In this document: one piece after another, positions 12,140 through 23,219 of the stretch | Position numbering within the stretch: position 1 is the first letter of the stretch | How the letters are laid out: the number at the start of each line of letters is the position of its first letter | Assembly (NCBI GenBank): GCA_973895155.1 | Contig: OZ316894.1 | Location: 4,154,001 to 4,218,000 of the forward strand | Length of the DNA stretch: 64,000 nucleotides | Direction of reading: 5' to 3' | From: Marsupella aquatica | Taxonomy: Eukaryota; Marchantiophyta | Made by a program: the position numbers and the translations under genes | The notes under the pieces: model-generated | Told to the model about the DNA's origin: nothing | Databases searched by the model: none | The model's input: only the letters and a program-made list of their open reading frames with translations

Positions 12140-13685
12140 AAATTGCCGACGCTCCTCACCACATAGAAAACCATCTCCAGACTGAGGATATGGCCTTCAG
12201 AAAGCACAACAATGGTAACGATCTGTATCTTCCGCGACCAAATTAGCGCCTAATAAAACACCCGTGATGCGGTCATGATAGCCCTAATCGCACTATTACA
12301 CGAGTAAATGCCCTCACTAGTCATTACGGTCACCCTCATGATGCTAATATGGAATGATTACCATAATCTCGACTTACCATCGTCGACAATAAAGATGGGC
12401 CCTGTCAAATGATTTGAAGGATCGACGGTGATAATTCAAAATTGAATCTTCGTTCAATATGGTAGGGCCCACATTCGGGATGAGATGCGGTGGGACTTGA
12501 TTGGTTGATTCTGGACGGGGGGAATCTATGATGCTGGGACGGATCCATCTGGACTGTTGAGGGAAGGAGATTAGATCTGAACGGAACGGTTCAGATGAAG
12601 CAGTATGAACCAACTAATCGGTACTCTATCTAATCTTGAAACCTACGGTTCAGATGAATCAGAATGAACCAATCAGAATAGTTTCCATCCCCCGTTTGCT
12701 AAAATAGTTAAATTTATTGAAATATTGGAAGTGACCTAGGTTTTTAGAATTGTCTAAGTATCTTGATTAAAGGTTGCCTTTGAAGTGTATATAACCGGTG
12801 GGTCTAGTTGTGAGTTGTTGGTAACATTATTGAACTCTAAATTTCTAACCACTTTTCTCTCAATTGGACTCTACCAAAAGGAAAGTTGTTACGGGTCCAG
12901 TTAGAGACTTCCGTAAATCTGAAAATTTTGTCAAAATTCCACATCACCCCGTAAATATCCAGCCATTAGATGGTTTGAATCGAACGATCTACATCCATTT
13001 TGTGTGTGAAGACTTGTGTGAAGGCTCGTGTGGCCTCTCAACTGAAAATGAGCTTTCATACCGTTAGATGTTATGAATCCAACCATCCAGATTCATTTTG
13101 TGTGTGAATACTCGTGTGGTCTCTTAGCTCAAAAAGGACTTTTATACCATTAGATGTTTTGAATCCAACGATCTATATTACTTTTGTATGTGATGCCTCG
13201 TGTGAAGAATAATGTCACTTCTCAACACAAACAACTCTATCAAACTAAACCTATCCATGCTTGGATGTTGACATAACAAGATTATGCCCTTTATGGTGCC
13301 TAAAGAATAAGAAGAACTTGGGCAACATGTGGGCTTTGAAAAAAATCAATATTTGAAAAATCTTCAGGTTGGGTATAAAGTATATTTTAAAAGGCAATTT
13401 AATTGCAATAAAATAAATAAGTAAATAAGCTTGGTAAGCAACATATAAAGCATTCTCTCAACCTCTTGACGCCACACAAGTAAATTGGGAAAGAGTACTA
13501 AAATATAAGTAGGGGTGAAAGATCATGAGGAAAGTGGGGTGAATAAGCGAGGGTTTGGTCATGGGAAGCTTACATTGAAGTTTAATGCAAGGATTATTAA
13601 GATGTTAACATGTGGAAGGGTCTAGTTATGAAAATATTGTTTTGAAATGGTATTGAATGTTAGATTTTTGGAATGTAAACTCTAG
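12140..13685. other. Gene-free stretch with degenerate ~95-bp repeat
   Basis: No gene is supported. A degenerate tandem repeat with the core CCATTAGATG...TTTGAATCCAACGATCT occurs at about 12962, 13060 and 13148 (spacing about 98 and 87 bases). Such motifs are common in plant transposon leaders, but no terminal structures were found. The rest is AT-rich. Confidence 0.45.
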
Positions 13686-13689
13686 AGTA

Positions 13690-14220
13690 TTATAACCTTG
13701 TTTTTAAGTTACAACTTGTCAAACAATACTCAAACCCTTGAATACATGTGTACCAATTGCCTTAATTTATGACCTTATTGATTTTAAAGTTACAAATGGG
13801 GTCAAACATTATACCGACCCTTGTAGATGTGTGTACCAAAATGCCTTGACTTGTAACCTTCCCAAATAACCTTATTAATTTTGATTTTGAAGTTACAACT
13901 AGGGTCAAGCAGTACACTAACCCTTGTAAATGTGTGCACCATGTAGTGTCTTAACTTGAAGTTACCATATATTGATTTTATAAGTTACAACTGGGGTCAA
14001 ACAGTACACCGACCCTTGTAGATGTGTGTACCAGGATGCCTTAACTTGTAACTTTATATTGATTTTGAGGGTACAACTGGGGTCAAACAATACACCGACC
14101 CTTGCAGATGTGTGTAACAGAATGCCTTAACTTGTAACCTTATATTGATTTTGAAGTTATAATTGGGGTCAAACATTACACCGACCTTTGCATATGTGCG
14201 TACTATAGTTTATTGCCGTA
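13690..14220 (+). repeat. 84-bp satellite, array A (six diverged copies)
   Basis: GGGGTCAAACA followed by ACCGACCCTTG, GATGTGTGTACC and TTAACTTGTAACC recurs with GTCAAAC/GTCAAGC at 13718, 13801, 13904, 13996, 14082 and 14168. Spacing varies from 83 to 103 bases because of indels. The same family forms a tidier array on the opposite strand at 38511-39025. Array A ends about 130 bases before the leader of membrane-protein copy 1. Confidence 0.88.
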
Positions 14221-14321
14221 ACTCGAATAATATGATATGCACCTTATAATTATAGTACCTGATTGATAGTAAACTTAAGGGCCACCCATGTTGTGTGTTG
14301 GCTTTTGAATGTAACTGAATT

Positions 14322-14354
14322 GGTTTTTTTTTTCAAGGCAAAAAAAAAAACACC
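14322..14354. repeat. Poly-T/poly-A inverted junction
   Basis: A run of T, a short CAAGG spacer and a run of A form a possible hairpin exactly where homology between copy 1's leader and the other two copies begins. It may mark an insertion or template-switch junction; this is inference. Confidence 0.5.
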
Positions 14355-14624
14355 ACACTTTATAGCTTCACTGCCCGAGTCCGCACGGGTCCACTCGTTG
14401 AGCACCTTAGCCATTGCTTTACTTCGAGGGTTTACGGTGTGGTCCACCTAGATCTCTCGCGGTCCGAGCTCTGTTGCTTTCGCTGAAGGAGAAGATCTGC
14501 GCATTCGATCCACTCGTACTGTAGACTCATGAGCGTATGCAGCGACTTCTGTATTGACCCTCCTCCAGGTTCAATAGTCTCTTAATTTCCTTTCGTCGCA
14601 AACCCCAACCCCACCCTTATTCCG
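14355..14624 (+). promoter_or_regulatory. Shared 5' leader of membrane-protein copy 1
   Basis: This stretch is nearly identical to the 33960-34215 minus-strand leader of copy 2 and clearly related to 43287-43507 before copy 3. Shared words include GGTCCACTCGTTGA, TCTCGCGGTCCGA, TCGATCCACTCGTACTGTAG, TCATGAGCG and CTCTTAATTTCC just before the start codon. Homology stops at the poly-T/poly-A junction, so copy 1 lacks the upstream 0.7 kb that copies 2 and 3 share. It probably contains the 5' UTR and proximal promoter; no clear TATA box was assigned. Confidence 0.7.
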
Positions 14625-16280
14625 ATGTCTGACTCAGTTGGTCAACTCATAGCAACGGGCACACAGAACTATGCAGCTCTTATTGGCCTCTTCAGCACAG
14701 ACTCAGTCGAAGTAAGTGCATCGGCTACACATCGTGGATCTGGCACAGTCATCGTTTCTTCGCTTTCCTTGCTTGGCATCTTAGGGCTCGTCAAAGGTAC
14801 CTTAAAGATTAGCCTTGGACTTGAGCGCTGCACAACTGCCGGCTTTAGTCTCGACTCATTGCGAGGTATATTTCGTTACGCCCCAGGAGAATCCGCATTA
14901 TCGGGAAAGATTGTGGATTGTGATGCCATCACCGTCACGATCACTGAGGAGAAAGATATCATCGTTCACAAAACTAAACGATACTTCGACGATGTGAGAA
15001 CTCCAATGGTGTCTTTAGGAGATGGCTGGGCTTTGAGGCATCAAACAGCTGTCAATCTCGGCAATAAGAAAGCGGAGGCATCCCAAATTCCGTTGATTCC
15101 TTTTTTGTCCACCATGATGTGCTCCGGACTTACAGCTTGGTTGCTGCTAGTCATGAAATCTCCATGGACCTGGGTAAAGATCGTTGCGACTGTCGGTTTG
15201 CATCTTTGTCTCATGGCCATGGTCCTGCTACCGGTTTGGTTTGACAGGCAAACGGCTCGGCCGTTGTGGCATTTGACCAGGCACGGATGGGAAGTCCTCA
15301 ACGGATCCATGGTGAAAAACAGTCGGCTTCACGTACTTCAAGCAAGAGTCAGTGAAGGAGATGTAATACATTTTCAAGGTGACACATCGCTTCTTACATC
15401 CCGAGCCCTCAGGGTGTCGGTGTTTCTTGTGACGATGATCACTTCGGTGGCCTACATCTGTCAGTACACCATTGTCAAATTGGCAACAAACAAGGAGGCA
15501 ATAATCTGGGTTAGCTGTCAAGCTGTGGCAGCGTTGAGCCGGACTATTTTCTGGATCGTCGGTCCATCTGTGAGCGGTACAAGTAAGGGACATAGTCAAG
15601 CCGAATACGTCATCATCAACAACACTGCCCCCACTGCCTCTGGAATGATCACATTTGCTGAGTTTATTTGCTCTTGCGAGATCGGAGAGACCAGAGTGCC
15701 TCGGAAATTCTGGGAACTTCTTCAAGGAAAAACTCTCGTTGAACTCCTTCAGACGTCTGCCAGCATGGATGCAGAGGAAGTCAAACCCACAACTGCGCCT
15801 TGTCATGTCTTTTTGACAGTGGACTTCAAACGCATCCTGGAAAACCGCCTTCGCCGGGATGAGCATAGTAATCGGCACGACTGGCGTCTGGGATTCTGGG
15901 AAAAGGAAGAGGCAGGGGCTATGGTCCCGTTCGTCCTTGTGAAGGTACCATATTCGAAGAGTGTCGGGGGGGATTGGGTCGAGGGAAGCAGTTGCTGGAT
16001 GCAAACTACCAACAGCAGAGTACGGCAGGGGGCTAGAGAGGTCATGGACCCTTGCACAATTTTCGCTATCTCAGAGGATGGTGCCCGACTTCACCTATGG
16101 CCACATAAAAATGTCGTGAACAGAGACTGCAGTCCCAATTGTACGTGGGACTCGAGAATAAAAATAGACCGCGAGAGCATAGACAGTTGGACATTCCTTG
16201 AGAATAGGTCGGGTCTACACATGGATGCGGAAGCTCTTAGAGGAACGAAGAATATGTTATCGGGTAACGAATACTTATAG
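14625..16280 (+). CDS. Multi-pass membrane protein family, copy 1 (C-terminus frameshifted)
   Basis: A single uninterrupted 551-codon frame. I do not recognise a named family. Hydrophobic segments at about residues 41-65, 157-177, 184-206, 261-284 and 291-313 suggest five membrane helices, followed by a soluble C-terminal half of about 240 residues. Strongly conserved stretches among the three copies are SVGQLIATGTQNYA at the N-terminus, LLPVWFDRQTARP after the third helix, VPRKFWELLQGKTLVELL, and PYSKSVG near the end. Compared with copies 2 and 3, two bases are lost near 16205-16215, so the last residues are out of frame and the frame stops early; the original C-terminus continues in another frame to 16434. 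The first ATG coincides with the start in the other copies. An intronless gene in a region of intron-rich genes could be a retrocopy or a horizontally acquired family; neither is shown here. Confidence 0.75.
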   Translation: MSDSVGQLIATGTQNYAALIGLFSTDSVEVSASATHRGSGTVIVSSLSLLGILGLVKGTLKISLGLERCTTAGFSLDSLRGIFRYAPGESALSGKIVDCDAITVTITEEKDIIVHKTKRYFDDVRTPMVSLGDGWALRHQTAVNLGNKKAEASQIPLIPFLSTMMCSGLTAWLLLVMKSPWTWVKIVATVGLHLCLMAMVLLPVWFDRQTARPLWHLTRHGWEVLNGSMVKNSRLHVLQARVSEGDVIHFQGDTSLLTSRALRVSVFLVTMITSVAYICQYTIVKLATNKEAIIWVSCQAVAALSRTIFWIVGPSVSGTSKGHSQAEYVIINNTAPTASGMITFAEFICSCEIGETRVPRKFWELLQGKTLVELLQTSASMDAEEVKPTTAPCHVFLTVDFKRILENRLRRDEHSNRHDWRLGFWEKEEAGAMVPFVLVKVPYSKSVGGDWVEGSSCWMQTTNSRVRQGAREVMDPCTIFAISEDGARLHLWPHKNVVNRDCSPNCTWDSRIKIDRESIDSWTFLENRSGLHMDAEALRGTKNMLSGNEYL

Positions 16281-16434
16281 TGCTCATATATCGGTTAGGT
16301 CAGCAATTTCGGGCGCTGATGCTCAATTCATACACCTTCGTTTTGGGACCATATCCAGAGGGCTAAAGGGCGTTGGTGATTATATAGCTAGTAGGCGCCA
16401 ATCCCTAAATTCGGCCATGGCACGTGGAGATTGA
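16213..16434 (+). pseudogene. Out-of-frame C-terminal tail of copy 1
   Basis: Read one frame over, this stretch encodes MRKLLEE...ICYRVTNT...GADAQFIHLR...IASRRQS, matching residues about 535-600 of copy 2 (ICFRHTNT, GADAQFMHLR, IASTRQS). It ends with ARGD and a stop. Copy 2 reads about 22 codons further because it carries one extra base just before this point. The original family terminus is therefore ambiguous. Confidence 0.75.
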
Positions 16435-16449
16435 AGTGTGGTTTGCAAC

Positions 16450-16745
16450 GTCTGAAACCAAGGCCTTCGATCTCTCTCGTAGAAGTATAAACCTTCCTGA
16501 TCTGTGTCCTGAAATGAAGGCCTTCGATCTCTGTCGTAGGAAATATAACCCAATCTTCATTTGTGTCATGTCATGAAACCAAGTCCTTCGATCTCTCTCC
16601 TAGAAAATATAAGCCTACCGTAATGTGTATCCTGAAACCAAGGCCTTCGAGCTCTCTCGTAGAAATTATAAACCGACCTTAATTTGTGTCCTGAAACCAA
16701 GGCCTTTGATCTCTCTTGTAGAAAATATACCCTACCTTAAACAAA
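16450..16745 (+). repeat. ~59-bp minisatellite derived from the gene's own 3' end
   Basis: CTGAAACCAAGGCCTTCGAT followed by CTCTCGTAGAAA starts at 16452, 16509, 16573, 16632 and 16691. The unit begins with the same GAAACCAAGGC(C/G)TTCGAT that is found once at the end of copy 2's reading frame (rc of 32100-32130). The array is thus an amplification of the gene's terminal codons and 3' UTR. Confidence 0.85.
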
Positions 16746-17182
16746 TTGTGTAATAAAATGATTAGTCCAGAGTGACGCAGTTTGAGTAATAGGATGGCTT
16801 TAGAAGAGAGATATCATGTTGGAACTGTCAGTCCCTCAGATTAATTCTACTTTGGGAGTGTCAAGAACTCCCTAATTATTTTACTGAGTGCAATCAATGA
16901 AACCATGCCTGCTGCTCTGGGGTTCACCTAATGAAATTGTTCTATACCTTGTGCGAATGCCCCTATTTAACTACTCTCTCTAAAAGGAATAGGAAGCTCA
17001 AAAAACCCACTAATCATTTATTGAAATGTGACAAACAATGAATCATGTGATGACAATTAGTGACACTTTTTGAATTGTTACCCCCTTACTTCCTCGCAAC
17101 TTCTAAGTACTTCCTTAAAATGAATAAATCGCCCCAGGCTTACTTCACTTGCACATGATGTCAACATTGCACATCCACAAAT

Positions 17183-17285
17183 GCAATCCATGAATGTGCC
17201 AAGATTTGTGAGCATGTGCAATCCATGAATGTGCCATTTGTGAGCATGTGCAATCCATGAATGTGCCATTTGCCATGAATGTGCC
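17183..17285. repeat. 31-36-bp tandem repeat, three copies
   Basis: GCAATCCATGAATGTGCCA occurs at 17183, 17219 and 17250, separated by TTTGTGAGCATGT, with a shorter fourth CCATGAATGTGCC at about 17273. Confidence 0.85.
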
Positions 17286-18356
17286 TGCTGTAGAGCAAGA
17301 TGATTGTAGCAAGTCTCAGATAGAGGGATCTTCTTTAGAAACCAGGTTATTGGTTTTAGGGCCTGGTCAGATTCCTCTAGATGACTCTCTTTCGCAGTTC
17401 ACTCTACTAGAGCCTTTCAGCTTGCAGATATGTAGGATTTTGGGTGTCAGTAATGTTCTTGGTGGTTGTTGTTAAACTACTACTGGCCATATAAAAGGAC
17501 AAATGTCCAAGAGTTTCCGCTTTTTCACATTCCTCTCCTATCAAATGAGACTTTCTGCAGAATTTCAGGAAAATTGTACTAAAGATGGTGAAACCTGGTG
17601 GATCCAGGTTTTGCCATGGACAGTACTGGCGCTTTAAGGCTATCTTTGGCCTGGGTCCCTGGGACTTTTTTGCTCATTGGTCTAAATTTTGGGGATCCTT
17701 TGTTGTTTGTCTATTGGGTCTCTTGCCTCTAAAATAGCGTCTCCAAGTTGGGCGCGTTATGCTTGTTGGTAATATATACAACAGACACCAATCTATCTGG
17801 TCAGAACATCTTTCATGTTACAGGCTACATTTGCACTGTTACCTTAAAAGACTGATTGCATGTGGATGGCAAGTTACAAAAGATTCATTCCTGCTTGCCT
17901 CAAGATTTACTTTCACACCTTCACTTAGCACTTGATTTTCTCTCCTTATTTAGTTTGTTTAGTTTTTTTTGAGAAAGAAGAGGAGCTAAGGGCCATCTTG
18001 CATGTGAGAGTCCCCAAATTATCGACCCTTTAAGTGATCAGGTGGCACATTCCTACTCTTCGAGCCTTTCCTGCCTCACCCTCCTCTTGTGCCAGTCGTC
18101 ACGGCAGCAATTCAGTTTTTTCAAGGACAAGGGCCGGAAATGTTCCGGCCCTTCACCGTCCTGACCTTTCAGATTCACAAAGGACAAAAATACAGTGCTT
18201 ACACCTGTCATTCAAGTGTGCATCGATTATTTTGCCGTGCGGCTTCTCCGCTACTGGTAGTCATAACCGGGGTCGTAACTCACCTGCTACTCCTCTACGC
18301 ACCCTGCAAACTGGCCTGCCCTGCATATGACTTCCGTGAGTGCTCAAGAGGGCCCC

Positions 18357-18466
18357 GACACTCATCAGGTGCACCGCTTGTCAATCACATTGCGGCTGTT
18401 CTGTCAAAAGTGACACTCATCAGGTGCACCGCTTGTCAATCACATTGCGGCTGTTCTGTCAAAAGT
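18357..18466. repeat. 55-bp exact tandem duplication
   Basis: Two identical 55-base units beginning GACACTCATCAGGTGCACCG abut at 18411/18412. Exact identity implies a recent event. Confidence 0.92.
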
Positions 18467-20639
18467 ATTTCAGCTTTGATTTCAGCTTCACGAAGAATTG
18501 TGTATACTCGCTAAGTAAACATTCTACGTCACTCGACTGTGTATTCGTTTCACGTACATTGACAGCTTTGTCATCTGCAAATTGGGAATCGGGCAATTGG
18601 CAATCAGACCACGTTGGAGCATCTCACCTTGCTGCACCGATTATACTCAGGTTCGTTCATACCCTCATGTTTGGCCCCTGATTAAACAGTCAGCTGATCA
18701 GTCTATTGATTTCTATCTCGTCCTGTAGTTCAGTACTCATGATAGGGGAAAATGACGATTGACCGGCAATAACGTTCCCTTGACTCGAAGGTTGCCTAGC
18801 TCTCTCACCGGACAGGAGAATGATTGATTGTGTTACAGTGAGGAGTCCACCTCCTTCAATAGTTCACTTCCATGATTTCTACGCTGTCGAACCTTGCATA
18901 CGTTCATATGCTTATCACTGACGCATCAATTTTGTTTGAGGGGTTGAATAAATAATGAAGATCATGGCGCAGTTTTGTCATCACCCATGAAAGCGTCTCC
19001 ATAGTTTCTGCTTAGCTCAGGGGAAATTCTCCTTCTACCTCGTCATAGATCCACCAGAAATCAATCTATAGCATCGCTGAGCTTTGTTGTAGGCTAAGCT
19101 GCATGATCTAATTTGAATTTCGTCTTGTATGTTAGATTCTCTGTAACCATCGACTCCTGTTCTAGTAAACGCAGCTAAGGATAGCCTGCTTTTGTACAGT
19201 GTTGAACATTTTTTCTCGTGTTTGAAGCCATTGAAGACTCCAGTCTCCATAGGTAGTGGACCTGCTATTTAGAGACGGTTTAATTTTATTCAATGAAGTT
19301 TTATAATTCCACTATCTCCTCTATTGTTGTCGACTACTGAAGCCTACTATAGATGTTAGCACATGATTGTAAAGTGATATATGAACAAGACATCACGTAT
19401 CCCAGTAGAATAAATAAAGAGATATTGACTTGATCTCTTTATATTGTAATCGATTGCATGTGATACAGTGGGTCCACCTCCTTCAATATTTGTTGCATGT
19501 GGGCTTTCTAGCTTTGCCTTGAAACCGAAAGCTTTCTAAACTGCTCACAATCTTGTAGCAGCTACATAAGATCCAAAAAAGTACACAAAAATAGTCTCCC
19601 ATGAGTACATAGAGACTAACTTTTGAGTGGATCGGTACACAAGGATCTATTCCCTTTTCAGGTATCGTCACTCTGCAACTTTATTCCCTTTTCAGGTCTC
19701 ATCATTCTCCAACTTCATCACAGATTCTGGTTTTGTGCTCATGGTAAAAGCATGGTCCACCTCCGTCAACTAACTCGTTGCTAGCTTGCTTCATGGACAG
19801 GTGCTTCATTGAAAGGTGACATTTTTCATCAACAGTGAGCCCCCGAAACGTACAGTGGTTGCAAAGCATACAAGGTATGAGAGGCATATCGTTGTTGAAT
19901 GTGAAGAATTTACTTTAAATGGAGTCGGATAGAATTGTTTGTTACATTTCTTGAGTCACGGTTTGCAACAGTTCATTTCTGGCTTCACCCGAACAACAAC
20001 TTGACAAAGAAAATTGTCATACTTAAAGTGCAGGTTTGAAACAAGCTTCTTCTTCTTTGCAGCGAGAACTAAGGTATACTTTCGTACCCATTATTACCTA
20101 AATGTACATTTCTTGTACGTACATACTTACTACCATCATATACACTACTTAATATTCAATACAACTCAGAACTTTAGGGTCTACAAAGCTGTAACCTTTC
20201 TTTGCGTATTTACAAAGCCTAATCCTTCTTTTCCCTCAACTTATTCCATTCATAGCATTTATTGCTTACACTTCGCTTGGTCTACATGAAAGGAGTGAGT
20301 TTATTTTTCAACTCTTGGAACATGCCGGAAAGTGTACCATATATCCCTACCTTGTTAAATTTTTATATTTTTGTCTAGTGCCTATAAAGTAGACCTCCAA
20401 AGGGTGATTATTATTATTACAGTTCCTTTCAGGGGCAGGGACTATTCTGTTAAGGATTGCTCTTAGTCTTGTGATTCATAGGTTACGGCACTTAGGCTAA
20501 CCACAGTTAGGATCTTAACTGAGGTTAGATTAGTCGTGTGTGACCTTGTATATACCAGGGCTAGTGTAAGCCGCTGGTGTGTGGTGCTTACTGAGGTCTC
20601 TGACATGTAATCTGAGGTCTTCCAATGCCTTGTTGTCAC

Positions 20640-21980
20640 TGTGAACCTGCTGGAGAGAAGGATCTTGTGAAAAATTTATCAACTCTATTTGAGAGTGAAT
20701 TACTTTTGCCATAATGCAAGGGTACAAATGAAAATCAGATGCAATATATGGAGGTCAATCATGGAGGAGTTGTGATGGATCTATCACCAGTTTTGGATAG
20801 AGTGGGGCATGCAAGAGCAGAGCGAAGACGTTCACCAAGTGTGTCAGTGCAAGTTGAAGATGTACGACTCAGATTAGCATTTGATGATGTCCAAATCACA
20901 AAAAATGTTGGGCGAGAAGGATTTATTGCAATAAATGAGAGTGCTAATCATGACAATGTGAGGCACATTGACATGCCCCATGAAAGGGACTCTTCACATA
21001 TGGCACGTGATCATTGCACTCTCCAAGTGAAGTACAGGAGGTTGGAGGAGAAGAAGAAGTCCCTACTACAAACAAATGTGCTTATTGTAGACAAGTGAAA
21101 GCATTGCACGTTTTTGATAATGGTCGGGTAGCTTGTAAACAATGTTTGGCCAAGAAGAGAGTCCAATACAAAAAGAAGAAGCAGCATATTAGAGGGAAGG
21201 ATCTTGTGCAATATTTTCCAAATCTATTTGAGAGTGAATTTATTTTGCCACAATGCATGGGTACAAATGAAAAGGTATTAGAGGACCTATTACATGAGCA
21301 AACATTGTTCAACAAAAACCATGCATTCTTGTTTTCGGAGAATAATCAGATGCAACATATGGAGGTCAATCATGGGGGAGTTGGGATGGATCTATCACCA
21401 GTTTTGGAAGGAATAGGGGATGCAAGAGCAGAACCAAGTGTATCAGTGCAAGTTGATGATGTACAACTCAGATTAGCATTTGATGATCTATTCAAATCAC
21501 AAATGATGTCAGGCGAGAAGGGCTTATTGCAATAAATGAGAGTGCTCAACATGGAAATGACAGGCATATATATTCACATGCTCCATCAAAGGGACTCTAG
21601 ACTTATTGCAAGTGCAATACAGGTGGTTGGAGGAGAAGAAGAAGTACATGAAAATGTGAGGCACATTGACATGCCCCATGAAAGGGACTTTCCACATATG
21701 GCACGTGATCATTTCTCTCCAAGTGCAATACAAGAGGTTGGAGGAGAAGAAGAAGTCCCTACTACAAAGAAATGTGCTTCTTGTAGACAAGTGAAAGCAT
21801 TGCACACTTTTGATGATGGTCGGGTAGCTTGTAAACAATGTTTGGCCAAGAGGAGAGAACAATACAAACAGAAAAAGCAACACATCGAAGAGGAGGATGT
21901 GCAAAACTGGGGACCTCTATTTGAGAATGAGTTATTCTTGCCAAGGTGCGTGCCTGGGAATGAAGAGGTGTTAGAGGGGT
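20640..21980 (+). repeat. Serial duplication of the Helitron N-terminal zinc-ribbon module
   Basis: The module CxxC-x(n)-F...CKQC (CAYCRQVKALHVF...ACKQCLAKK) is present at about 21075-21170 and again at about 21775-21865 (CASCRQVKALHTF). The linking segment with MDLSPVL and VSVQV is present at about 20740-20890 and 21360-21480, and a partial third copy with an internal deletion starts at about 20640. The duplication interval is roughly 600-700 bases. The fragment at 35366-36034 shows a single module. Confidence 0.75.
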
Positions 21981-22831
21981 CATTAGATGAGCCAACGTTG
22001 TGCAAAAAGGACCGTGCATTGTTGCTCCGCTTTCGCAAGGCAATACAACAAATTGAAATAGAATATTGCCCAATTTGTGATGAACAATGGTTTGAGATTG
22101 ATGTGAAGGAGAAAGAGGGCATCTATGGGTGCATGCGTTGTCGAAAAGACACCAATGAAGTGAAGAAATATAGTGCTGAGAATGAAATGCGACCATGTGG
22201 TTTGCCCATAGGTGTGGAGCTACCAAAATTAACCCAATTAGAGGAACAATGCATATCCCCAGTGCATGTTGTGATGCAATTACGGAAAGTAAAAGGGTTA
22301 CAATATGCTTATAGTTCGCATATTTTTAACTTATTCCAAGATTGGTCCAAGTTTTTTAGTGTTTTGCCATTACTTCCAAGTGATCTTGATGTCATTCTTC
22401 TTAAACCTAAAGGCCAAGTTGGAGAAGAAAATTCAGTCCAGGTTGCACGACCCTCAAATCATGAGTTTAGGGTGCATTGGGGTGCTATCATGACTTGGTT
22501 GACATATCTTTCGGAGCATCATCCTTCCTTTAGACAAAATGCTGATGGGTGGATCACAATCTCCCAAGAAGCTTTAAATCTTCTATCAGAGGATGCATGT
22601 GTGGCTGATAGGTTACGCAGCATTGAAGAGACTGAAGTGATCATTGATGGTATGGATGACAATGACAATGAAATATTAAATGATTGTGCATTGCAGCCAG
22701 CTTTGCTTGTAAGAGATTGCATGGTTCCCAATCTTGGTTCAAGAATCACGGAGGAAGATCATACACGGAGAAGATTTCAACAAGATCAACAAAATGGGCC
22801 CTTATCTATGCCTACATTGAGATCACAATGA
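21536..22831 (+). CDS. Helitron N-terminal region: zinc ribbon plus DUF6570-like domain (fragment)
   Basis: A 431-codon open stretch. Residues about 78-100 form a zinc ribbon (CASCRQ...CKQC). Residues about 178-200 have a second cysteine pair set (YCPICDEQW...GCMRCRK). The following stretch with LPKLTQLEEQCISPVHVVMQ and LPLLPSDLDVILLK matches the DUF6570-like region that precedes the Rep domain in plant Helitron proteins. The frame stops at 22829; the next 390 bases still encode the family (YITYAFPTLFPNG, RFRWFA-like) but with several stops. It is a piece of a dead transposon, not a host gene. Confidence 0.72.
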   Translation: MRVLNMEMTGIYIHMLHQRDSRLIASAIQVVGGEEEVHENVRHIDMPHERDFPHMARDHFSPSAIQEVGGEEEVPTTKKCASCRQVKALHTFDDGRVACKQCLAKRREQYKQKKQHIEEEDVQNWGPLFENELFLPRCVPGNEEVLEGSLDEPTLCKKDRALLLRFRKAIQQIEIEYCPICDEQWFEIDVKEKEGIYGCMRCRKDTNEVKKYSAENEMRPCGLPIGVELPKLTQLEEQCISPVHVVMQLRKVKGLQYAYSSHIFNLFQDWSKFFSVLPLLPSDLDVILLKPKGQVGEENSVQVARPSNHEFRVHWGAIMTWLTYLSEHHPSFRQNADGWITISQEALNLLSEDACVADRLRSIEETEVIIDGMDDNDNEILNDCALQPALLVRDCMVPNLGSRITEEDHTRRRFQQDQQNGPLSMPTLRSQ

Positions 22832-23219
22832 TTGAATGATCGAGTTTGGGGATTCTCCATATATCACTTATGCTTTTCCTACATTATTTCCAAATGGGAA
22901 GTGTGATCTAAAATCTCAACGGGCACATAATGTGAATGCACATGAGTATTTTAAACATCTCATACGATTATGAGATCCCCGTTTTTCTCAACATCCTTGA
23001 TTTTGATGGTTTGCTGCCAACTCCATATTTAGATGGCAAGCAAAAACTGATGGAGCATTCTATGCTAAGCGTCGTCATCAAAATGAAGTACAAATCATAG
23101 TGGAAGATTTGATGAGACAATTTGAAAGCAATGAAGGAGCTATGGCACGAAAAATAGTATATCATGGAAAAAATATTTGAGGAACAAGACCGTATCGAGG
23201 ACCGTATCAATGGTCAAAT

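Larger units (their letters stand above)
16750..20635. other. Gene-free stretch with small duplications
   Basis: No supported gene on either strand. It holds the two duplications listed next, a 33-base duplication around TATTCCCTTTTCAGGT at about 19649-19714, and a dispersed word CCACCTCCTTCAAT at about 18848 and 19470 (with a variant near 19757). These suggest an old non-coding repeat. Confidence 0.4.

Noticed and set aside
15228-16004. 258-codon frame antisense to membrane-protein copy 1, with counterparts antisense to copies 2 and 3
   Set aside because: It mirrors codon bias of the sense gene; the sense frame is longer and conserved in all copies, and the antisense frames start and stop at different places.
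14355-16745. Membrane-protein copies as LTR-retrotransposon or Helitron cargo
   Set aside because: No LTRs, target-site duplications, poly-A tail or Helitron ends could be found around the three copies; kept as an open possibility only.
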